This document shows, one piece after another, positions 1 to 5,789 of a stretch of 7,314 bases of DNA (its first letter is position 1; every line of letters begins with the position of its first letter). Source of the DNA: Candidatus Nanopelagicales bacterium (GTDB taxonomy: Bacteria; Actinomycetota; Actinomycetes; S36-B12); the NCBI GenBank assembly GCA_938091275.1, contig CALKMY010000066.1, positions 1-7,314 of the forward strand. The letters run 5' to 3'. The position numbers were made by a program, and so were the translations under genes. The notes beneath the pieces were generated by a model. It ran no database searches and had not been told where the DNA came from. It saw only the letters and a list, made by a program, of their open reading frames with translations.

Positions 1-1094
1 TGACCCTTGAGGTGGTTCCTCACTTCCTCGGATCCGTAGACGCTCGATCGATCGATGTCGGCCTGGCCGGCACGGTTATGCGATTTCTGCCTCCGGTCGC
101 CGGACTCACTCACGGCGACGTGATGTTCGATGGTGATCGCGCTGCCCGCCGGCGTCCGATGGCAACGTTGATCGAAGCGATGCGTGATGTGGGCATGGAG
201 GTCGACGACGCCGGCACGGGAACGCTCCCGTTCCTCGTCCATGGTCGAGGTGCGATTCCCGGCGGAGAGGTGGTCGTCGACGCCTCTCGCTCCAGCCAAT
301 TCGTTACAGCTCTGCTGCTGTCGGCCGCCCGCTTCGACGCCGGTGCCACGATTCATCACGTGGGGCCGGCCGTGCCCAGCACTCCGCACATCGACATGAC
401 GGTGCGCATGTTGGGCAGTCACGGCGTCAAGGTTCGCCAGAGTGCGGATGCACCGGTCGTTGGTCACTCCCGATTCACCTGGCATGTCGATCCGCAAGAA
501 ATTCGGGCTCACAATTGGACGATCGAGCCGGATCTTTCCAACACGCTGCCCTTCATCGCGGCAGCGATCGTCACCGGTGGTCGCATGCATGTTCGTAATT
601 GGCCACAGGAGTCATTCCAGCCCGCCACCGAGGTTCTCGAGGTGCTCGGTGCCTTCGGCGCGCGGGTGACGCGAGATTCCGCGGGACTGATCGTGGAGGG
701 GCCATCGGAGAGCGAGGGGATCCGCGGGATAGACGTCGACCTCTCGGCCATCGGTGAGACCGCCCCCACGATGGCTGCGATTGCCGTCTTCGCTCGCTCG
801 GCCAGCACGTTGCGGGGCATCGGCCACATCCGGGGCCACGAGACTGACCGTCTCGCCGCATTGGAAACCGAAATCACCGGATTGGGCGGCTCGATCACCC
901 AAACGAGCGACGGCCTGCGCATCGAGCCGTCCACCCTCCGCGCGGGCACTTTTCACACCTACGACGACCACCGCATGGCCACCACCGCCGCCATCATCGG
1001 CGCCCGGGTGGAAGGAATCGACGTGGAGAACATCGACACCACTGCCAAGACGCTGCCGGATTTCGCCAACCTGTGGTCCGCGGTCATCACGTGA
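1..1094 (+). CDS. aroA: 3-phosphoshikimate 1-carboxyvinyltransferase (EPSP synthase), 5'-truncated
   Basis: The enzyme transfers the enolpyruvyl group of PEP to shikimate-3-phosphate, the sixth step of the shikimate pathway to chorismate, in the cytoplasm. The frame is open from base 3 to a TGA at 1092-1094, giving 363 visible residues. The family is about 430 residues long, so roughly 70 N-terminal residues lie left of the window. The GTG at base 12 is internal, not the start. Visible motifs are AGTVMR near residue 22 (the PEP-site loop), RRRPM near 49, SSQF near 97, DLSN near 178, the catalytic-loop region DLSAIGETAPT near 246, GHETDR near 278, YDDHRMA near 320, and AKTLPDF near 348. The DHRMAT and TTAKTLPDF style resembles actinobacterial AroA. 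Where E. coli has Asp313 and Lys340, this protein seems to have Glu and His. I recall the same residues in mycobacterial AroA, so I do not read them as defects. rsgA follows 10 bases downstream, probably co-transcribed. The identification is certain; only the start is missing. Confidence 0.97.
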   Translation, partial: TLEVVPHFLGSVDARSIDVGLAGTVMRFLPPVAGLTHGDVMFDGDRAARRRPMATLIEAMRDVGMEVDDAGTGTLPFLVHGRGAIPGGEVVVDASRSSQFVTALLLSAARFDAGATIHHVGPAVPSTPHIDMTVRMLGSHGVKVRQSADAPVVGHSRFTWHVDPQEIRAHNWTIEPDLSNTLPFIAAAIVTGGRMHVRNWPQESFQPATEVLEVLGAFGARVTRDSAGLIVEGPSESEGIRGIDVDLSAIGETAPTMAAIAVFARSASTLRGIGHIRGHETDRLAALETEITGLGGSITQTSDGLRIEPSTLRAGTFHTYDDHRMATTAAIIGARVEGIDVENIDTTAKTLPDFANLWSAVIT

Positions 1095-1104
1095 CGGATC
1101 AGCG

Positions 1105-2106
1105 GTGAATCGCAACGAACGGCTCGACGAAGACGACGTTCGTGTTCGTCCCGGTCGCTCCAAGAGTCGGCCCCGCACCAAGGACCGACCCGACCACTCC
1201 CAGGCACAATCGGCAACGGTCGTTACCGTCGACAGAGGACGCTTCACCATCATCGACGCCTCCGGTGCCCGTCACTATGCGGTGAAGGCCCGGGAGTTGG
1301 GCCGTAAGGGAATCGTCGTAGGCGACCTCATCGACGTCGTCGGTATGGATGACTCGACCGTCGTTCATCGAGACGGTCGAGAAAATTTCGCGCGCATCGT
1401 TCGTCGCCTGCCCCGCGAGACAACGCTCCGTCGCACTGCAGACGATGCTGACCCGGTCGAGCGCGTGATCGTGGCCAACGCGGATCAACTCGCCGTCGTT
1501 GTCGCGAGCACCAACCCGCAGCCGCGTACCGGCTTGATCGATCGAGCGCTGATCGCCGCTTTCGACGCCGGCATCACTCCCCTACTGATCGTCACCAAGA
1601 CGGACCTGGCCCCCGCGACGGAGTTGACGGCGCTGTATGAGCCGCTCGGTCTTCCCGTCGTGGAAGTCGCGCACAAGAAAGTCACGACACACATTCGCGG
1701 CCTGTTCGCCGGCCATCAGACGGTGCTGATCGGTCACTCGGGTGTGGGCAAATCGACCCTGGTGAACGCGCTGGTGCCGGATGCCGAGCGGACCACGGGA
1801 GGCGTGAACGAGGTGACCGGAAAGGGACGACACACGTCGACAAGTGTCGTGGCGCTGCCGTTCACCGATCACGGCTTGATCATCGACACTCCTGGAATCC
1901 GTTCCTTCGGACTCGCACATGTCGATCTCGACCGAGTCATCCATGCTTTTCTGGATCTACGCGCCGCGTCGGACAACTGCCCACGCGGATGCTCGCACGA
2001 CGAGGAGCACTGCGCCCTGGACACCGATCCCGACGTGAACCCAGCGCGGGTGAGCTCTCTACGACGGGTCTTGCGCAGCCGAGCGGAGGGCGAGAGTCGC
2101 AGCTAG
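1105..2106 (+). CDS. rsgA: Ribosome small-subunit-dependent GTPase A
   Basis: RsgA binds the 30S subunit, hydrolyses GTP and acts as a late assembly and quality-control factor. The 333-residue protein has the circularly permuted GTPase order typical of the family: an OB-fold-like N-terminal region (about 37-105), then G4 as TKTD at 164-167, G1 (P-loop) as GHSGVGKST at 210-218, the switch-I/G2 region GKGRHTST at 239-246, and G3 as DTPG at 261-264. The C-terminal zinc module has Cys292, Cys296, His298 and Cys303 (C-x3-C-x-H-x4-C). The first 35 residues are charged and disordered-looking (VRVRPGRSKSRPRTK), as is common in actinobacterial RsgA. I chose the GTG at 1105 because it lies 10 bases after the aroA stop, a weak GGA lies 6 bases upstream, and the charged leader belongs to the family. 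The reading frame continues further upstream inside aroA, but only as a shadow. The stop codon overlaps that of the convergent DUF2231 gene. Confidence 0.95.
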   Translation: MNRNERLDEDDVRVRPGRSKSRPRTKDRPDHSQAQSATVVTVDRGRFTIIDASGARHYAVKARELGRKGIVVGDLIDVVGMDDSTVVHRDGRENFARIVRRLPRETTLRRTADDADPVERVIVANADQLAVVVASTNPQPRTGLIDRALIAAFDAGITPLLIVTKTDLAPATELTALYEPLGLPVVEVAHKKVTTHIRGLFAGHQTVLIGHSGVGKSTLVNALVPDAERTTGGVNEVTGKGRHTSTSVVALPFTDHGLIIDTPGIRSFGLAHVDLDRVIHAFLDLRAASDNCPRGCSHDEEHCALDTDPDVNPARVSSLRRVLRSRAEGESRS

Positions 2107-2594
2107 GGCTCGACGAACTGACCCGGTGAGGTGTTCTCGATGATCGCCTCCCACACCGATGCCGAGCCTGAGTGGCCGGTGAGGATCGTGAACCACACCA
2201 GCACTGCACTGGCGAGCACCACAAGCCCTCCCAGAACGAGCAGCCACCATGGCCGCGTTCGATTTCGCGGCACGCCGCGCGCAAACAGCCAGTAGATGGT
2301 CCACAAGACGAAGAAGACGGTCGCGATGACCGGTAGCACGTGCCCGTAGTCATGGTGCGGATCGGGATAACCGACGCGTGAGGCGAGTTGGCTTCCACTG
2401 AATCGACTCACCCACGACGCCGCCACGGCAACGGCGCCGATGATGGTCGTAGCTAATCCGAGCCGGTGCACCCACGATCGCCGAAGGACAACCGCGATCG
2501 CCCCGAGAGCAGCGAGAGGTAGGAGCACCACGACGGCATGGACGACGAGGCTGTGGGTGGGAAGCCCGAACACCGTGTCCAGCGGATTCGTCAC
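2103..2594 (-). CDS. DUF2231 family four-helix membrane protein
   Basis: This 163-residue integral membrane protein has four hydrophobic segments at about 15-38, 44-64, 85-105 and 116-138. The N-terminal pattern GLPTHSLVVHAVVVLLPLA matches the DUF2231 (PF09990) opening, where a short leader carries two conserved histidines (His14, His19) just before helix 1. Further histidines sit in DPHHDYGH (78-85), just before helix 3, and in TGHSGS (139-144), after helix 4. The repeated histidines near the membrane surface could bind a metal or heme, but that is inference; no function is established that I can name. The start is a GTG at 2594 with no Shine-Dalgarno sequence but a good promoter directly upstream, so translation is probably leaderless. 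The gene is convergent with rsgA and shares a 4-base CTAG with it, and it is divergent from hisN. Confidence 0.82.
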   Translation of the reverse strand: MTNPLDTVFGLPTHSLVVHAVVVLLPLAALGAIAVVLRRSWVHRLGLATTIIGAVAVAASWVSRFSGSQLASRVGYPDPHHDYGHVLPVIATVFFVLWTIYWLFARGVPRNRTRPWWLLVLGGLVVLASAVLVWFTILTGHSGSASVWEAIIENTSPGQFVEP

Positions 2595-2600
2595 CTGTAA

Positions 2601-2629
2601 ATGCTAGGGGCTCGCGGCGACTGTGACAC
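2601..2629 (-). promoter_or_regulatory. Predicted leaderless promoter of the DUF2231 gene
   Basis: Read on the minus strand there is a GTGTCA box (2624-2629, 4 of 6 matches to TTGACA), a 17-base spacer and a TAGCAT -10 box (2601-2606, fitting TAnnnT). The GTG start codon begins 6 bases further on. Transcription would therefore start at or next to the first base of the start codon. No purine-rich ribosome binding site is present. This is prediction from sequence only. Confidence 0.5.
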
Positions 2630-2680
2630 GAACCTCGCGGATCTCGCAACCTCGCGATTCCGGCACCAGAGTCCGTGCCC

Positions 2681-2686
2681 TAGATT
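2681..2686 (+). promoter_or_regulatory. Predicted -10 box of a leaderless hisN promoter
   Basis: TAGATT fits the actinobacterial TAnnnT -10 pattern and lies 8 bases before the ATG of hisN. The bases between are pyrimidine-rich (GCCCACCC) with no Shine-Dalgarno sequence. This is the usual spacing for a transcript that begins at the A of the ATG. I see no convincing -35 box at 16 to 19 bases upstream. Together with the opposite promoter it makes the 100-base region 2595-2694 a divergent promoter region. Confidence 0.45.
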
Positions 2687-2694
2687 GCCCACCC

Positions 2695-3513
2695 ATGGAC
2701 GATCTCTCTTTGGCCTTGTCATTGGCTGACGCGGCCGACGCGATCGCCATGGACCGCTTTCTGGCGAGCGATCTCGTCGTGGAGACCAAGCCGGACATGA
2801 CTCCGGTCAGTGACGCAGATCGAGCGGTTGAGGCGGAGTTGCGACGAATTCTAGACCGCGATCGCCCCACGGATGCCATTCTCGGTGAGGAGTTCGGTGC
2901 CCGAGAGGACAGACTGGACTCGACGCGGGAATGGATCATCGATCCCATCGACGGCACGAAGTCCTACGTGCGCGGTGTCCCCATCTGGGCAACGCTGATC
3001 GCCGTTCGTGAGGGCGACCAGATCGCCACCGGCGTCGTGTCTGCACCGGCGCTCGGCAGGCGTTGGTGGGCCACCCGTGGCTCCGGAGCTTTCACGTCAT
3101 CGCAGCACGTCTCGTCATCGCAGCACAACGCATCGTCACAGGACCGCGCGCGGGGTCCACTGTCCGCGAGTCGGGTGTCACAGCTCGGTGATGCCTCGTT
3201 CGGCTTCTCCGATGGCATCGGGTGGGATCGTGGAGTTCTCGACAGGCTTCTGGACGCTACATGGCGTCAACGCGGTTACGGCGACTTCTGGTCGCACATG
3301 TTGGTGGCCGAGGGCGCCATCGATATCGCCGCGGAGCCGGAGTTGAAGGTGCACGACGTGGCAGCGCTAGTCCCCATCATCGAGGAAAGTGGCGCTCGCG
3401 CGACAACCTTCGCCGGCGATGCAGTGCGATGGGACGACCCCACGGTCGAATTCTCGACGGTGACCACCAACGGTCACCTGCACGATGCAGTGCTCGACCT
3501 GATGCGCTCCTGA
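2695..3513 (+). CDS. hisN: Histidinol-phosphatase, inositol monophosphatase superfamily
   Basis: The predicted role is to dephosphorylate L-histidinol phosphate to L-histidinol, the penultimate phase of histidine biosynthesis, in the cytoplasm. The protein has 272 residues, the normal length for HisN. Mg2+-binding elements of the superfamily are present: GEE at 64-66, WIIDPIDGTKSYVRGVPIW at 80-98 (Asp83, Asp86), and HD at 220-221 followed by AALVPIIEESG. The DGTKS-YVRGVPIW form is characteristic of HisN-type members rather than inositol monophosphatase or CysQ. At the third metal site His220 stands where Trp is more usual before the Asp. Residues 135-152 form a six-residue repeat in a variable loop (see the repeat entry). 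I chose the ATG at 2695 because the family begins about here and a -10 box sits at leaderless distance; the frame is open to 2623 without family-like sequence. Substrate could be another phosphomonoester, but the motif favours histidinol phosphate. Confidence 0.88.
   Translation: MDDLSLALSLADAADAIAMDRFLASDLVVETKPDMTPVSDADRAVEAELRRILDRDRPTDAILGEEFGAREDRLDSTREWIIDPIDGTKSYVRGVPIWATLIAVREGDQIATGVVSAPALGRRWWATRGSGAFTSSQHVSSSQHNASSQDRARGPLSASRVSQLGDASFGFSDGIGWDRGVLDRLLDATWRQRGYGDFWSHMLVAEGAIDIAAEPELKVHDVAALVPIIEESGARATTFAGDAVRWDDPTVEFSTVTTNGHLHDAVLDLMRS
3097..3150 (+). repeat. Three 18-bp tandem repeats inside hisN, encoding SSQHxx units
   Basis: Three in-frame 18-base units encode SSQHVS, SSQHNA and SSQDRA (residues 135-152). 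The first two units are identical over their first 12 bases (TCATCGCAGCAC), while the third has diverged (TCGTCACAGGAC). The repeat lies between the β-hairpin ending RGSGAF and the following LSAS, a surface loop in this superfamily, and it keeps the frame. It looks like a recent replication-slippage expansion of a loop, away from the metal-site motifs. Confidence 0.85.
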
Positions 3514-3558
3514 CGTCGAACTATTGGCCTACCGAGCGCCCGACAGGAATGTCATTCG

Positions 3559-4914
3559 TCACCGCGGGTGTACATGCAGGGGCATGCCACCGCTCGGACG
3601 AATAGTGACCAGCGGCTCTCCCGGTGGAAGACTCTGACCTTCGGGGAACTCCACCCGGAACCGTCGGCCTAGCTCGGAGATCACCATCACCGCTTCCACG
3701 TACGAGAAGTCGCGGCCGATACACAGGCGCGGTCCCGCGCCGAACGGAATGTGGGTGAAGCGGGGAACGTCCGAGGCGAACCTCGATGGATCGAAGACTT
3801 CGGGGTTGTCCCACAGATCCGGGTGACGGTGCAGCAGCCACGGACTCACGATGATCAGAGCGCCCGCCGGGATCTCGACTCCGTCGATGCGATCGCTGGA
3901 TCCGGCGGACCGGGTGATCAACCACGCCGGGGGGTACAGGCGCAAGGTCTCTTCCACGACGGCCCGGGAGTACGTCAGGTGGGGAAAATCGCTATACGCG
4001 ATAGCCCGCGAAGGAGCCACAGCTTCGGCCTCGCTCGCCACCGCATCGGCAACCGTCGGATGCTCCGCCAGCAGACCCCAGGCCCACCCCAAAGCGCTCG
4101 CCACGGTTTCGTGGCCGGCGACGATGAAGGTGACCAATTGATCGCGGATTTCTTCAACGCTGAGCACTTGGTCGTTTTCGTCACGAACCGATAGCAGCAT
4201 TCCGAGGAGGTCGGCTCCCGGATCACTCGACCGCGCGGACATCATCGTCGACACCGCTGCGTCCAGCCGGGCGACCGACCGCTTGAGGACGCGATTGGCG
4301 GGAGTGGGAAGCCACGATGGTGGCGTTATCGGAACGCGGGCCCGGGCGATGACAACGTCAAGGGCCTCGAGAGTCGCCGCGGCGATCTCTGCTGATTGGC
4401 CGGTGAGGTCCGTACTCATCAGCGACCCGGCGACGACTTCGAGCGCTGCGTTCATCATGAAGGCATCGGCGTCGATCACCGTACGTTCGTCTATTCCTTT
4501 CCATTCGCGAGCGATCCGCGCGGTCGCCTCGGCGACGTGCGAACCGAGGTCGGCCAACGCATCGTGGTGAAAGGCCGGTTGCAGTACTCGTCGTTGGGCG
4601 CGCCACGTCGGGCCGTCCGATGTCAGGAGCCCATCCCCCGTGACCAACGACAACGCGCGGTACTGGATGGTCGACTTGCCGTAGTTGCGAGCGTTGTCGA
4701 CGAGCACGCGGCGTACGCCCTCAGGGCTATTGACCAGATAGGTCGGGGGCCGCGGGATGGGGAACTGAACGACGTCGCCGTGTTGCCGCCACACCTCGTT
4801 CAGATAACTCAGCGGATTGCGTCGAATAGCGCCCATGGAACGCACCATCGATTGCCCCAGAGGGCCGGGGGCAGTGACAGGCGTTCGGAAGTAGTGGGTG
4901 GGCGTCTTGGTCAC
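3559..4914 (-). CDS. Cytochrome P450 monooxygenase
   Basis: This 451-residue heme monooxygenase inserts oxygen from O2 into an unknown substrate. Visible elements in order are WRAQRR at 104-109 (helix C), AGHET at 266-270 (helix I oxygen-activation motif with Thr270), the ExxR pair Glu322/Arg325 in EETLRLYPP, DPSRF at 375-379 (the PERF-like motif), and the heme loop FGAGPRLCIG at 391-400 with Cys398 as the iron ligand. All key residues are intact. The absence of a membrane anchor suggests a soluble enzyme. The sequence resembles the bacterial P450s closer to the CYP4/CYP102-like group than to P450cam, but I cannot assign a CYP family. I chose the GTG at 4914 because it overlaps the upstream EthD gene's stop as GTGA; a longer frame to 5046 would run 135 bases into that gene and adds sequence unlike P450s. 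No strong ribosome binding site is near (GAGGAG lies about 17 bases upstream), so translational coupling is likely. No ferredoxin or reductase gene is visible. Confidence 0.93.
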   Translation of the reverse strand: MTKTPTHYFRTPVTAPGPLGQSMVRSMGAIRRNPLSYLNEVWRQHGDVVQFPIPRPPTYLVNSPEGVRRVLVDNARNYGKSTIQYRALSLVTGDGLLTSDGPTWRAQRRVLQPAFHHDALADLGSHVAEATARIAREWKGIDERTVIDADAFMMNAALEVVAGSLMSTDLTGQSAEIAAATLEALDVVIARARVPITPPSWLPTPANRVLKRSVARLDAAVSTMMSARSSDPGADLLGMLLSVRDENDQVLSVEEIRDQLVTFIVAGHETVASALGWAWGLLAEHPTVADAVASEAEAVAPSRAIAYSDFPHLTYSRAVVEETLRLYPPAWLITRSAGSSDRIDGVEIPAGALIIVSPWLLHRHPDLWDNPEVFDPSRFASDVPRFTHIPFGAGPRLCIGRDFSYVEAVMVISELGRRFRVEFPEGQSLPPGEPLVTIRPSGGMPLHVHPR

Positions 4915-5216
4915 GACGTCAGAATCTGGTTCTCCTCGACCAGTAGGCGCACCCGCGCCGACACGTGGTCGAGCGAGTCTTGAGCTACCGCCTTGCCGAT
5001 GTCCGTCGCGTAGGCCGCCTCGAAATCCTCGCGTGAGTCGAACCACAACTCCGCGACGCCATCCACGTCCTCGGCATCAGCGACCAGGTTGAAGCGAATT
5101 TCGCGCACCTTGGGTAACTCGCGCGCACGGGGTGCGTGTTCCTCCAGCCACCAGTGCGCGAACTCCTCCGAGGACATGTCCGATCGCTTTGTCAACAAAA
5201 TCATTGCCTTGAACAC
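4911..5216 (-). CDS. EthD-domain protein (dimeric α/β-barrel)
   Basis: The 101-residue protein begins MFKAMILLTKR and continues MSSEEFAHWWLEEHAPRARELP (14-35), the strand-helix pattern with a W-x5-HAP motif typical of the EthD family (PF07110). A second half (about 38-100: IRFNLV, VAELWFDSREDFEAAY) completes the ferredoxin-like fold, which dimerises into an α/β-barrel. The founding member is encoded beside a P450 in the ethyl tert-butyl ether degradation locus of Rhodococcus, where it is needed but has no settled catalytic role. Other family members act as small cyclases or dehydratases. The start is GTG at 5216, 8 bases after an AGGAG. The stop overlaps the P450 start by 4 bases, so the two proteins are probably made together. 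The reaction is unknown. Confidence 0.85.
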   Translation of the reverse strand: MFKAMILLTKRSDMSSEEFAHWWLEEHAPRARELPKVREIRFNLVADAEDVDGVAELWFDSREDFEAAYATDIGKAVAQDSLDHVSARVRLLVEENQILTS

Positions 5217-5224
5217 CGTTACTA

Positions 5225-5229
5225 CTCCT
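5225..5229 (-). promoter_or_regulatory. Ribosome binding site of the EthD-domain gene
   Basis: AGGAG on the minus strand lies 8 bases before the GTG at 5216, within the 18-base gap after the upstream stop. It supports GTG 5216 over the in-frame ATG four codons later. Confidence 0.7.
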
Positions 5230-5234
5230 GCCGC

Positions 5235-5789
5235 TTAGGGTTTGCGAACGCGGGCGCCGGGACGCCCTCCGCAGGACAATGCCAGAGCGATGACGATCTC
5301 GTCCGCGTGGGGCGCATCGGGAATGGCGATGTCGACAGCGTCCATGTCGTCGAACACCCATCGGTCATCCTTGTTCCCTATAGGCATCGTGATGGGCGCA
5401 CCGGGGCCACCCAACTTCTTCGTGCCAGGGATGATGTCGGCTCCTCCCCCGATCGCTGCTCGCACTGGAGCACCGAAACGCGGGTGCAGGATGGCGGCAC
5501 TGTGTTCTCTGTCGCCGTCCACACCGACGATGGCGCCCTTGCCGTAGCCCCGCACGTCGGCTCCGGTGAGACCGACCGACTGCAGTGCGGCGATGCATTT
5601 GTCGATGAGGAGTTGCGCGGATTCCGCCCCGAGCGCTTCGAGTGCGTCGAGGTCGTCGACGCGACCCCGCTCGGCGAGCGGATTCTCGACAACGACGGCA
5701 CTGGTCGCCACTACCGTCGCGGGGCTGATGTCCGCGCCGGCCTCCCGGTGCGTTTCGTGAATTCCTGTGTGGATCGAGCGGATCTTCAT
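5235..5789 (-). CDS. Amino acid synthesis family protein (PF06684/DUF1185)
   Basis: The 184-residue protein is full length for the family and matches it along its whole length. Recognisable blocks are MKIRSIHTGIHETHREAG at the N-terminus, VVVENPLAER at 32-41, YGKGAIVGVDGDREHSAAIL at 82-101, HPRFGAPVRAAIGGG at 102-116, IIPGTKKLGGPG at 119-130 and PHADEIVIALALSCGGRP at 160-177. The family name comes from an old annotation. A solved member (BB2672 of Bordetella) was reported to have a chorismate-mutase-like fold forming ring assemblies, and no reaction is firmly established. The conserved charged and glycine-rich blocks suggest an enzyme acting on a small molecule. The ATG at 5789 overlaps the fbiC stop as ATGA, and an AGGAGG lies 7 bases upstream, so it is translationally coupled and also independently well initiated. 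No signal peptide or membrane segment is seen. Confidence 0.87.
   Translation of the reverse strand: MKIRSIHTGIHETHREAGADISPATVVATSAVVVENPLAERGRVDDLDALEALGAESAQLLIDKCIAALQSVGLTGADVRGYGKGAIVGVDGDREHSAAILHPRFGAPVRAAIGGGADIIPGTKKLGGPGAPITMPIGNKDDRWVFDDMDAVDIAIPDAPHADEIVIALALSCGGRPGARVRKP

Noticed and set aside
12..14. GTG at base 12 as the aroA start
   Set aside because: The frame is open to the window edge, and the protein from here lacks about 70 N-terminal residues of the family; it is an internal Val codon.
47..58. Short run of GATC/CGAT repeats
   Set aside because: It lies within well-conserved aroA coding sequence and is explained by the codons; too short to call a repeat element.
612..1253. 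213-codon minus-strand frame opposite aroA and rsgA
   Set aside because: It is an antisense shadow in high-GC coding DNA, with Arg/Gly-rich low-complexity sequence and no family resemblance.
3514..3558. Possible bidirectional terminator between hisN and the P450 gene
   Set aside because: Only a GAATG-T-CATTC palindrome with a one-base loop and a few short complementary stretches are present. There is no GC-rich stem and no T-tract on either strand.
4915..5046. 44-residue N-terminal extension of the P450 to a start at 5046
   Set aside because: It overlaps most of the second half of the EthD gene, has Arg/Gly-rich out-of-frame composition and is unlike P450 N-termini; the GTGA overlap start at 4914 is better.
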